This document shows, one piece after another, positions 15,194 to 22,709 of a DNA stretch of 64,000 nucleotides. Origin of the DNA: Bradyrhizobium sp. CCGUVB4N (GTDB lineage Bacteria > Pseudomonadota > Alphaproteobacteria > Rhizobiales > Xanthobacteraceae); assembly GCF_024199945.1 (NCBI RefSeq), contig NZ_JANADP010000001.1, positions 7,626,001 through 7,690,000 of the forward strand, read 5' to 3'. The translations under genes were made by a program, and so were the position numbers. The notes below the pieces were generated by a model. That model saw nothing but the letters and a program-made list of their open reading frames with translations, made no database searches and was not told where the DNA came from. Positions within the stretch are counted from its first letter, which is position 1, and each line of letters opens with the position of its first letter.

Positions 15194-16290
15194 GCGAGGC
15201 GATACAATGCCAGGGCATTGTCCCTGAAGATCATGCGGCGCTGCTGCTCGGTCATGGGGAATTTGAAAGCAAAGGACGGATTGTCGTAGTCCCAGTGCGG
15301 ATAGTCCGACGAGTAAAGCAGGCGATCCCATCCGATCCAGTCGATGATCTCGGTGATGTGGCGAGCCTGCGCCGGCTCCTCGATCGGCTGCGTCGTCCAC
15401 CAGATGTGCTCGCGCAGATATTCCGAGGGACGCCGCTTGAGATGCGCGACCTCCTTGCGGAACTTGTCGAAATGCTTGTCCATGCGCCACGCCAGCGCCG
15501 GAGCCCAGCCGAAGCCGCCCTCGACCAACACGACCTTCAGCTTCGGGAAGCGCTCGAACACGCCCTCGATGATCAGGCTGCTGGCGAGGGCTTCCATGCA
15601 GGCCACGAAGACATAGTGCTCCTGCAAATAGAAGGTCGGCCAGCCGGAGCCCGTGGAAGGATGACCGCCATTGTAGCCGACCGGATGCAGCCCGATCGGC
15701 AGGCCGGCACGCTCTGCAGCCTCATAGATCGGCCAATAGCGCCGATGACCCAGCGGATCCGATGGCCGCGACGACAGCATGATCTGCACATAGCGGCGAT
15801 CGCCGGCGCAACGTTCGATCTCGGCCACAGCCGCTTCGGGAAACTCCTGCGGCACGACGATGCCGGCGCGAAGCCGCGGCTCCTCGCGTACCCAGCGATC
15901 GATCTGCCAGTCGTTGGTGGCGCGCGAAAGCGCTGCCGCAAGACCGGGATTTCGCTCCTCCATGCCCCCCTTGCTGAGCGCCATCAGCAGGCCGAATTCG
16001 ACATTGACGGGATCGAGATGCTGCCTGCGCAGAAGATCGAGATCCGACCCCGCCGGACCGCCCTTCTCGGGGAGCGAATCGGCACGCATGCCCGCGGCCA
16101 TCATGCGCGGATACATCAGCCCGCTCTGCAGCGCCTGCCGCACATGGACGCCATGGGTCTCATAGTGCTCGCGCCAGCGCGGTTCGAGATAGGGCAAGAG
16201 CTCGCCGGGCGTGCGGTGAGCCGGGTGGATGTCGCAATCGACGACCGCGAGCGTCTGCCGGGCCTTTTGTTCGACGAAGGGTGCGTTCAT
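15190..16290 (-). CDS. Amidohydrolase, ACMSD-like (COG2159)
   Basis: A 366-residue TIM-barrel metal-dependent hydrolase or decarboxylase. The N-terminal metal motif reads VDCDIHP, that is Asp-x-His instead of the usual His-x-His, a variant known in this group; a later His is in GLHPVGYN and the C-terminal Asp in LYSSDYPHWDYD. Relatives decarboxylate or hydrolyse aromatic acids. It overlaps its paralogue upstream and the Rieske gene downstream, each by four bases, so the three are made together. Confidence 0.88.
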   Translation of the reverse strand: MNAPFVEQKARQTLAVVDCDIHPAHRTPGELLPYLEPRWREHYETHGVHVRQALQSGLMYPRMMAAGMRADSLPEKGGPAGSDLDLLRRQHLDPVNVEFGLLMALSKGGMEERNPGLAAALSRATNDWQIDRWVREEPRLRAGIVVPQEFPEAAVAEIERCAGDRRYVQIMLSSRPSDPLGHRRYWPIYEAAERAGLPIGLHPVGYNGGHPSTGSGWPTFYLQEHYVFVACMEALASSLIIEGVFERFPKLKVVLVEGGFGWAPALAWRMDKHFDKFRKEVAHLKRRPSEYLREHIWWTTQPIEEPAQARHITEIIDWIGWDRLLYSSDYPHWDYDNPSFAFKFPMTEQQRRMIFRDNALALYRLA

Positions 16291-17390
16291 CTCACGTCCT
16301 CCTTCGCTCGCCCGGCGGCGACGGCCGCGCCCTGCGCCAGGCGGGGATAGGTTGCGAGCGCATTGTCGATGAGAATCTTCTGCAGCGAGTCCGGCGGCAG
16401 CCCGTCGGGCAGCACATCGTCGCCGTCAAACTGCCAGTGCGGATAGTCGGTGGCGAACAGCAGCACCGCGTCAGACCCGATGCGATCGAGCGTCTGCGCG
16501 ACCGCTGTCGCATCGGGTGCATCGAACGGCTGGATCGAGAAGCGCAAATGCTCGTGGATGATCGTGGACGGCCAGCGGTCCACCCAGGGCACTTCCGGCC
16601 GCGCACCGCGCCAGGTCTTGTCGGTGCGCCACACGGTCATCGGCAACCAGCTCACGCCGGACTCGAGCATCACGACCTTGAGGCGCGGAAAGCGACGGAA
16701 CACACCCTCTGCGACCAGGCTTATGGTCTGGTTGGCGAAAGCCTGTGCCTGCGCGACGTAGTCCTCGAGCTGATAGGACGGCCAGCCCACGATCGTCGGC
16801 GCGTACCGATAGGTGCTGCCCGCATGGACGGCGATGACAAACCCGTGCCGTTCCGCCGCCTCATAGAGCGGGAAGAACTCGCGTCGGCCGAGCAGCTTTT
16901 CGCCCATCACCGGCAGTACCACTTGCACAAAGCGCCGGTCGGGCGCGAGGCGCTCGATCTCGGCAACGGCCTGCGCCGGATCTTGCGGCGACACCAGAAT
17001 GGACCCGCGCAGCCTCGGCTCGCGATCCAGCCATTCCGCCCGCAGCCAGTCGTTCACGGCACGGCAGATCGCTGCCGCCATGTCGTCGTTGTAGAGCGTG
17101 ATCGCGCCGTGCATTACGTTGGCGATGCCGAACTGGAGATCGAAAGCATCGAGGACATGGGCACGCAGCCTATCGAGATCGCTCGACCCGGCCTGTGTGG
17201 CGCGCCAATCGGCACGCGCGGTGATCGGTGCATTCGGCGGATAGCTCATCATCGCGAACGACATCCGGTCGATCGCACGGTTGGTGATCTGGTCACGCCA
17301 GTAGTCGTCGAGATACGGCAGGAGCTGCGCCATGCTCGGCATCGGCGGATGCAGGTCGCAATCGATCGCGCCTGCGAAGGGCATTTTCAT
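16287..17390 (-). CDS. Amidohydrolase, ACMSD-like, paralogue
   Basis: A 367-residue protein of the same family as the downstream gene, with matching landmarks: IDCDLHPP at the start, VIAVHAGS in the middle and LFATDYPHWQFD near the end. The two paralogues may form a hetero-oligomer or act on two intermediates. The ATG at 17390 has GGAG eight bases upstream. It lies 32 bases after the MFS transporter gene, and the operon faces a divergent LysR gene. Confidence 0.88.
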   Translation of the reverse strand: MKMPFAGAIDCDLHPPMPSMAQLLPYLDDYWRDQITNRAIDRMSFAMMSYPPNAPITARADWRATQAGSSDLDRLRAHVLDAFDLQFGIANVMHGAITLYNDDMAAAICRAVNDWLRAEWLDREPRLRGSILVSPQDPAQAVAEIERLAPDRRFVQVVLPVMGEKLLGRREFFPLYEAAERHGFVIAVHAGSTYRYAPTIVGWPSYQLEDYVAQAQAFANQTISLVAEGVFRRFPRLKVVMLESGVSWLPMTVWRTDKTWRGARPEVPWVDRWPSTIIHEHLRFSIQPFDAPDATAVAQTLDRIGSDAVLLFATDYPHWQFDGDDVLPDGLPPDSLQKILIDNALATYPRLAQGAAVAAGRAKEDVR

Positions 17391-17422
17391 GTTTCGGACT
17401 CCATCGTTTCGCGCCAACGCGT

Positions 17423-18802
17423 CTAGGCTGCGGCCGTCTGATCGATCTTGGGTGCGGCTGCCGCATGCTTGCGCTGCGCGATTCCCAGCACCAAGACGCA
17501 AGCCGCCACCACCAGCGGCGGCAGAGCGGCCAGCAGGAACAGGTTCGAGAAGGGCAGATGCTGCGCGAGCAGTATCCCGGCGACCAGCGGTCCGCTGATC
17601 GAGCCGATCTTGGCGACCGACAGCGCCCAGCCGACGGCCGTGGTGCGGTTGGCGCTGGAATAGAACTGTCCGACCGAGCTGTTCAGGCCCTGGTGACCGC
17701 CCACCACGAAGAAGCCGACGCACACCATCGTCGCCAGGTAGGTGCTGTCACCAAGACCGAGCCAGCCGAGCGAAGCGACCAGCGGTGACGCAATCAGCGG
17801 CACGATCGCTATGGCAATGACGCCGAAACGATCGAGCACTCGCCCGATGGTGAGACCGCCGACGGCACCTCCGAGGCTGAACACGGTCAAGCCCATGGCC
17901 GCCTGCGCGGGCGTATGCCCCGACGCTTCCGCCAGGATCGGCGTCCAGCTGTTGAGGAAGAACATCGTGATCGAGCTCGCGATATAAGCCACCCACAGGA
18001 ATGGGGTGATGACCGCAAGCCGTCCGTCGAACAGCGTCGGAAGTTGTGACATCAGCCCGGTGCCGGCGCCAGATCCGGATGTCTCGTCACGCAGGACGAA
18101 GCGGGTCGTCGCCTTCGCTTGGAGCGAGGGCTCGATCCGGTTCAGGATGCGCGCGATTTCCGCGGGTTCGCGATTGCGTACCACGAGGAACTTGATCGAC
18201 TCCGGAAGCGCGAAGTAGCACAGCGCAGCGCCCAGCAGGGGCAGCACACCGCCGATCCAGAACACGATGGTCCAGCCGAAGTGCGGCACGAGACCGGCAG
18301 CGATGAAGCCGCCGATGCTGCTGCCCGCGACATAGCCGACCATGATGATCGCGACCGCCGTGCCGCGATACCGGCTAGGCGCATATTCGAGGTTGAGCGC
18401 GTAGCACAACGGCGACAAGCCACCGATGCCGATGCCTGCGAGGAAGCGAAGCACGATCAGGCTGGTGATGTCGTTGGCCCACACCGTCGCCAGTGTGAAG
18501 CTGCCGAACACCAGCATGGAGGCGACGATCGACAGACGACGGCCGATGCGGTCGCCGAGCGATCCGAACACGAGGCCGCCGACGAGGATGCCGAAAATGC
18601 CTGCACTGAAGACGATCCCGAGCGAGGCCCGGTCGATGCCCCAGTCCCGGATGATCGACGGCGCGGCAAAGGCCATTGCCTGAAGATCATAACCGTCCAG
18701 GAACATCATCGTGGTGGACAGGATCAGAACCGTCAGGACCAGGCCGTTGCGGCGCTGACGTTCGATGACATCGGTGACATCGATGATGTCAGATGCACTC
18801 AT
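17423..18802 (-). CDS. MFS transporter, aromatic acid:H+ symporter type
   Basis: A 459-residue inner-membrane permease with 12 predicted helices. The first helix ends in FLDGYDLQAM, the Asp-Gly-x-Asp signature of the AAHS (PcaK/BenK) group, and loop 2-3 holds the MFS motif GSLGDRIGRR. It should import an aromatic or related acid for the downstream amidohydrolases. The ATG at 18802 is preferred over 18808 because GGGAGG lies six bases before it and abuts the other. Confidence 0.9.
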   Translation of the reverse strand: MSASDIIDVTDVIERQRRNGLVLTVLILSTTMMFLDGYDLQAMAFAAPSIIRDWGIDRASLGIVFSAGIFGILVGGLVFGSLGDRIGRRLSIVASMLVFGSFTLATVWANDITSLIVLRFLAGIGIGGLSPLCYALNLEYAPSRYRGTAVAIIMVGYVAGSSIGGFIAAGLVPHFGWTIVFWIGGVLPLLGAALCYFALPESIKFLVVRNREPAEIARILNRIEPSLQAKATTRFVLRDETSGSGAGTGLMSQLPTLFDGRLAVITPFLWVAYIASSITMFFLNSWTPILAEASGHTPAQAAMGLTVFSLGGAVGGLTIGRVLDRFGVIAIAIVPLIASPLVASLGWLGLGDSTYLATMVCVGFFVVGGHQGLNSSVGQFYSSANRTTAVGWALSVAKIGSISGPLVAGILLAQHLPFSNLFLLAALPPLVVAACVLVLGIAQRKHAAAAPKIDQTAAA

Positions 18803-18924
18803 GCTCATCCTCCCGTAGCCGTTCGTTCTTTAGTGACGGCTTGTGGTAGCCGGGAAGCCTATTTCCTTCGGGAATGGAGGAGAATATGCTATTTTGCGCG
18901 ATCATCTTTTCCAGGTTGGATTAA

Positions 18925-19842
18925 ATGGCCGATAGCCTGCTGAATATGAAGGCATTTCTGGCGACGGCACGGGCCGGAAGCTTCTCAGAGGCGGGCCGGC
19001 AGCTTGGGGTGGCACCATCGGTCATCACCAAGCGCGTCGGACAACTGGAATGGTCGCTGAAGACGACGCTGTTGCGGCGGAGCACGCGGCGTCTTGCGCT
19101 GACCGAGGTCGGCGAGCGCTACCTCGACAGCGTCCGCCAGATCGTGCGCGAATACGACGAGATGGCGAAGGGGATCATGCGATCCCCGAACGAGCTCGAA
19201 GGCCAGTTGCGCATCAAGGCGCCGGCGTCGCCGATGATCATCGACCTCGCGCAATTGCTGTCGTCGTTTCAGATCAAGTACCCGCGCGTGACGCTCGACG
19301 CGGTGTTGGTGGACCGCACGGTGAACCCGGTCGAGGAAGGCTTTGACATCGTGCTCACCATGATGCCGTCATCCTTCGATGGCGTGCTCGAGGAGCCCCT
19401 GCACGTCTTCGAACGCGTGCTGTGTGCGGCGCCCTCTTATCTGGCGCGGCGCGGCCATCCCCGGCACGCCCGTGATCTCGTCAATCACGATTGCATCGTG
19501 TTTTCGCCGATCGGGCCGGCATGGACCTTCGAAGGGCGCAACGGCGTGACGACGGTGACGGTTCGGCCGCACCTCGTGACCAACAACGGCGCGCTCGTCA
19601 TCGACAGCCTCTGCGCCGGCAGCGGAATAGCCATTGCTTCGCGCACCGCCGTGGCCGATCGGCTCAAGTCCGGCGCGCTGGTCGAGATGCTCCCGCAACT
19701 CCAGGTCCCCGATCTCTGGGTTAAGGCGCTTGTTCCCGCCACGCGCTCCAACCTCGCTCGCGTGCAGACACTGCTGGGCTCCCTGCGCGACGCCTTCCGC
19801 GAGGCCGCGACATCGGCGCCGGCACTCGGCCGGGAGGCATGA
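18925..19842 (+). CDS. LysR family regulator of the amidohydrolase operon
   Basis: A 305-residue LysR regulator: winged helix-turn-helix at residues 5-65 (FLATARAGSFSEAGRQLGVAPS) and the CrgA-like substrate-binding domain after residue 90. It is divergent from the MFS-amidohydrolase-Rieske operon, with 122 bases between, so it most likely controls that operon and itself. A rough inverted repeat (CCTATTTCCTTCGGGAATGG, about 18858-18877) in the gap could be its site but is imperfect. The effector is probably the operon substrate or an intermediate. Confidence 0.92.
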   Translation: MADSLLNMKAFLATARAGSFSEAGRQLGVAPSVITKRVGQLEWSLKTTLLRRSTRRLALTEVGERYLDSVRQIVREYDEMAKGIMRSPNELEGQLRIKAPASPMIIDLAQLLSSFQIKYPRVTLDAVLVDRTVNPVEEGFDIVLTMMPSSFDGVLEEPLHVFERVLCAAPSYLARRGHPRHARDLVNHDCIVFSPIGPAWTFEGRNGVTTVTVRPHLVTNNGALVIDSLCAGSGIAIASRTAVADRLKSGALVEMLPQLQVPDLWVKALVPATRSNLARVQTLLGSLRDAFREAATSAPALGREA

Positions 19843-19947
19843 CGCCAGAGAAGATTTTTTGGGCGAAACTCTAATCCTCAGTCGTCGCCGAACGTCTCCT
19901 GGGATTACGCGTCCCGCGCTGGCGCTTGGCACACCCAAGGAGACGGC

Positions 19948-20616
19948 TCAGGGTTTCGGGCCCGCTCCCACCATCACGTCAATCGCTCCCTTCACGATTC
20001 CCTCCAGCTCCTTGCGCGAAACGCGCGCGCGGGAGCGGATGGCGATGGTGTGGATGGTGGCGGACGCGAGTTGCGCCAGTGCGGCGGGATCGGCACTCGC
20101 CGGGAGTTCGCCCTTCTCCCTGGCGCGGCGGAAGCAATTCGCGAAAGCCTTGTCGAGCTCCGACAGCCCCTCCAGCACCATGGCGCGAATCTCCGGGTCG
20201 CCCACCGCTTCGGACGCCGCCGTCACCACGGTGAAACAGCCGCGCGGGCCGGTCTCGCCGGAGAGATAGATATTCAGCGCGGCAGCGTAGATGCGCTCCA
20301 GCCGCTGGCGCACCGGCATCTCCTCGCGAAAGATCTCGACCATCGATGCGCGCGCGTCCTCGCGATAGCGCTGGTAGCTCTTGATGTAGAGCTCGCGCTT
20401 GTCGCCGAATGCGCCGTAGAGGCTCGGGCGATTCATGCCGGTGGCTTCACTGAGATCATCGAGCGAGGTCGCGGCAAAGCCCTGCTTGCGAAACAGGTCG
20501 AGCGCCTTGCCGAGCGCGACGTCCGGCTCGTAGGCGCGCGGCCGTCCGCGGCGCTTGGGTTCACCGCGACGCCCGGGCTCAGTGGCAGCAGCTGGCGGCT
20601 TTGATTTTTGTACCAT
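19948..20616 (-). CDS. TetR family regulator next to a glutathione transferase
   Basis: A 222-residue repressor. After a basic, Pro-rich start (GRRGEPKRRGRPRAYEPD) comes the DNA-binding domain with the helix-turn-helix SLDDLSEATGMNRPSLYGAF near residues 50-70, then an all-helical ligand domain. The ATG at 20616 is the natural start; an upstream frame is not supported. It is divergent from the glutathione transferase gene, 107 bases between starts, and shares with it a pair of inverted 13-base repeats, so it likely represses that gene. Confidence 0.9.
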   Translation of the reverse strand: MVQKSKPPAAATEPGRRGEPKRRGRPRAYEPDVALGKALDLFRKQGFAATSLDDLSEATGMNRPSLYGAFGDKRELYIKSYQRYREDARASMVEIFREEMPVRQRLERIYAAALNIYLSGETGPRGCFTVVTAASEAVGDPEIRAMVLEGLSELDKAFANCFRRAREKGELPASADPAALAQLASATIHTIAIRSRARVSRKELEGIVKGAIDVMVGAGPKP

Positions 20617-20671
20617 CTCGCAAATTAATCCTTGACCTTCGACATAATATGCAAGACAGTACAAAAATCAA
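20601..20671. promoter_or_regulatory. Two inverted copies of GTACAAAAATCAA
   Basis: TTGATTTTTGTAC at 20601-20613 and its exact complement GTACAAAAATCAA at 20659-20671 face each other across 45 bases. The first covers codons 2-6 of the TetR gene; the second lies in the promoter gap 53 bases before the glutathione transferase start. They could be two binding sites of the TetR protein, possibly with looping. Confidence 0.45.
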
Positions 20672-20723
20672 TCTGGCCAGGTTGAGCGACACTCACAAAG
20701 AGAATTGCCCAAGGAGGCTACAG

Positions 20724-21368
20724 ATGGATCTCTATTTCTCGCCGCTCGCCTGCTCCATGGCGACGCGCGTCGCGCTCTATGAGGCCGGCGCCGAGGCGAA
20801 TTATCTCGAAGTCGATCCGCCGACCAAGAAAGTGCTCAACGACGGCTCCGACTTTCGCGCCGTCAATCCGATCGGCCTGGTGCCGACGCTGCGCACCGAC
20901 GAGGGCGTGGTGCTGACCGAGAACGCGGCGATCCTGCAATATGTCGCCGACCGTTTTCCGCAATCGGGCCTCGGCGCCGCGGCAGGCATCGATCGCACGC
21001 GGCTGCATCAATGGCTCTGCTTCATCGGCACCGAGCTGCACAAAGGCCTGTTCGTGCCTGTGCTCGACCGCAAGGCGTCGCAGGACGTGAAAGCCTACGT
21101 GCTGGAGAAGAACCTGTCGCGGCTCGACTATCTCGACAACTACCTGAAGGGGCGCGAGTTCCTGCTCGAGCATTTCAGCGTCGCTGATGCCTATCTCGTC
21201 ACGGTCATCAACTGGACCATGGCGACGCCGCCGATCGAGCTCGCCAAATGGCCGAACGTGAAGGCCTATTACGAGCGCCTGCGGCAGCGGCCGTCGATCG
21301 CGAAAGCGATCGCGGAGGAGTTCGAGCTGTACAAGGCCGAACAGGCTCGAAAGAAGGCGGCGGCGTAA
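20724..21368 (+). CDS. Glutathione S-transferase
   Basis: A 214-residue cytoplasmic enzyme of the GST fold: thioredoxin-like N-terminal domain (MDLYFSPLACSMATRVAL, with Cys10 at the place of the beta-class catalytic Cys; NPIGLVPTL with the cis-Pro; LTENAAILQYVADRFP binding glutathione) and an all-helical C-terminal domain with SVADAYLVTV. It would conjugate or reduce electrophiles and peroxides. The ribosome site AAGGAGG is excellent. The divergent TetR gene probably controls it, a layout expected for a detoxification gene induced by its substrate. Confidence 0.95.
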   Translation: MDLYFSPLACSMATRVALYEAGAEANYLEVDPPTKKVLNDGSDFRAVNPIGLVPTLRTDEGVVLTENAAILQYVADRFPQSGLGAAAGIDRTRLHQWLCFIGTELHKGLFVPVLDRKASQDVKAYVLEKNLSRLDYLDNYLKGREFLLEHFSVADAYLVTVINWTMATPPIELAKWPNVKAYYERLRQRPSIAKAIAEEFELYKAEQARKKAAA

Positions 21369-21393
21369 CGCCGACGCTTATCGGTTCGCATGA

Positions 21394-21426
21394 CGACGTC
21401 GTCCCGGTTGGGCCTGGACGACGTCG
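21394..21426. terminator. Hairpin between convergent genes
   Basis: CGACGTCGTCC (21394-21404) pairs perfectly with GGACGACGTCG (21416-21426) over an 11-base loop. It lies between the stops of the glutathione transferase (21368) and the binding protein (21443). There is no T-run; the position suggests an end signal used from both sides. Confidence 0.55.
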
Positions 21427-21442
21427 CTGTTCGAGCAATCAG

Positions 21443-22210
21443 CTATTTCGGGGCTTGCAGCACGATCCCATAGCGGCCGTAGATCCGATCGATCGTACCG
21501 TCGTTCCGAAGCCGTTCCAGCGCCCGGTCGATGGCTTCGCGCAACGCGTCATCCGGGCGGAGCATGCCGACAGCGACGTTCCAATTGAGATCGGCCTCGC
21601 CTTCGTCGCGATCCAGGATCCGGAGCGCCTTGTCCGGATGCGTCAGATTGAAATAGCTCGCTGCGGTTGGCGTGACTGCGGCGGCGTCGATCTCATGATT
21701 CGACACGGCATCGAGGCTGTCGGTCTCGAATCCGAATGTCGATGTCGGGACTCGCCGCTGACCGATGATCATGGCTGCAACGGATCCGACCTGCACGCCC
21801 ACTTTGGTCGACCCGTTGAGGCTCTTGAACGAGGTCAGCGCGCTGGATGAGGGCACCGCGAGCGCGACGCCCGTGCGATAATATGGTTTCGATATCCTCA
21901 ATCGGGTTTCGCCCTGCGCTTCGCGGTCGGCGATGACGTCGAGCAAGATGTCACAGCCCGCACTGCGCATCTGGTACTGAGTGATGATCCAGTCGGGCCT
22001 GAGCGAAACGCCAAGCTCGCGCGCGAACGCGTTGCCCAGCTCGATCTGAAATCCCGGAGGGTCACCAGCCTTGTTGGCGAAGGGCAACGAGTTGGGGTGG
22101 GCGCATAGTCCGAGCACACCGGAGTCGCGGATCGCCTCGAGGGAGCGGGCCTGCGCCACACCGTTGAGTCCCAGCAGTGCGACGACCACGAAGGGGAGAC
22201 AGGTCTTCAT
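21443..22210 (-). CDS. Periplasmic binding protein linked to quinoprotein dehydrogenase (XoxJ/MoxJ-like)
   Basis: A 255-residue secreted protein (signal peptide MKTCLPFVVVALLGLNGVAQA) with the bilobal fold of solute-binding proteins. The segments LGLCAHPNSLPFANKAGDPPGF and the rest resemble the proteins found beside methanol and other PQQ dehydrogenases rather than amino acid importers; no permease is nearby. Such proteins are thought to help activate or assemble the dehydrogenase. It ends the three-gene unit dehydrogenase-cytochrome-binding protein, 36 bases after the cytochrome gene. Confidence 0.85.
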   Translation of the reverse strand: MKTCLPFVVVALLGLNGVAQARSLEAIRDSGVLGLCAHPNSLPFANKAGDPPGFQIELGNAFARELGVSLRPDWIITQYQMRSAGCDILLDVIADREAQGETRLRISKPYYRTGVALAVPSSSALTSFKSLNGSTKVGVQVGSVAAMIIGQRRVPTSTFGFETDSLDAVSNHEIDAAAVTPTAASYFNLTHPDKALRILDRDEGEADLNWNVAVGMLRPDDALREAIDRALERLRNDGTIDRIYGRYGIVLQAPK

Positions 22211-22246
22211 GAGATGTCCAGTGTGGATCCGTACTTTCTTGCCGAC

Positions 22247-22600
22247 TTAGCCTTCGCTCGGCTTCAGGGCACGAATATATTTGATGATCTCGTCGATCTG
22301 CGCATCGTTGAACACGGCGCCGAAGGCAGGCATGGCGCCTTCCTTGCCGTTCTTGATGCGAATGCGCAGGAAGTCGTCGTCTCGCTTGGTGTCCATGAGC
22401 TGCGGCCCCTTCCCGGCCGCACGACCGCCGGCGGAGTGACACCAGCCACAGGTCGTCGCGAACAACTGTCCGACATCGAGCTGCTCGCTGTCCGGCGCGG
22501 GCGACGCAGGCTGCTGCGCGCGGGACGGCAAGGCTGAAATCGTGAGGAGCACGGCAAGTGTCGGCGCCGACAATGTCGCAAGGGTCCAAGCCAATCGCAT
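22247..22600 (-). CDS. Periplasmic cytochrome c, electron acceptor of the PQQ dehydrogenase
   Basis: A 117-residue class I cytochrome c with an N-terminal signal (about residues 1-29). The haem site is CGWCH and the axial Met is in GAMPAFGAVF, followed by the usual C-terminal helix (DAQIDEIIKYIRAL). It should take electrons from the PQQ alcohol dehydrogenase encoded just upstream and pass them to an oxidase. The ATG at 22600 is chosen; a TTG ten codons earlier is possible. Confidence 0.9.
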   Translation of the reverse strand: MRLAWTLATLSAPTLAVLLTISALPSRAQQPASPAPDSEQLDVGQLFATTCGWCHSAGGRAAGKGPQLMDTKRDDDFLRIRIKNGKEGAMPAFGAVFNDAQIDEIIKYIRALKPSEG

Positions 22601-22709
22601 ACCGGCCAAACCTACCTCTCGGAAATCCAATTCGCGCCGCGGCTCGGCGGCCCCGCTTCGACGGGGGAGGGAGTAGCGTCATGCTGCTCCCTCCCAGCGC
22701 CACGAGGGC

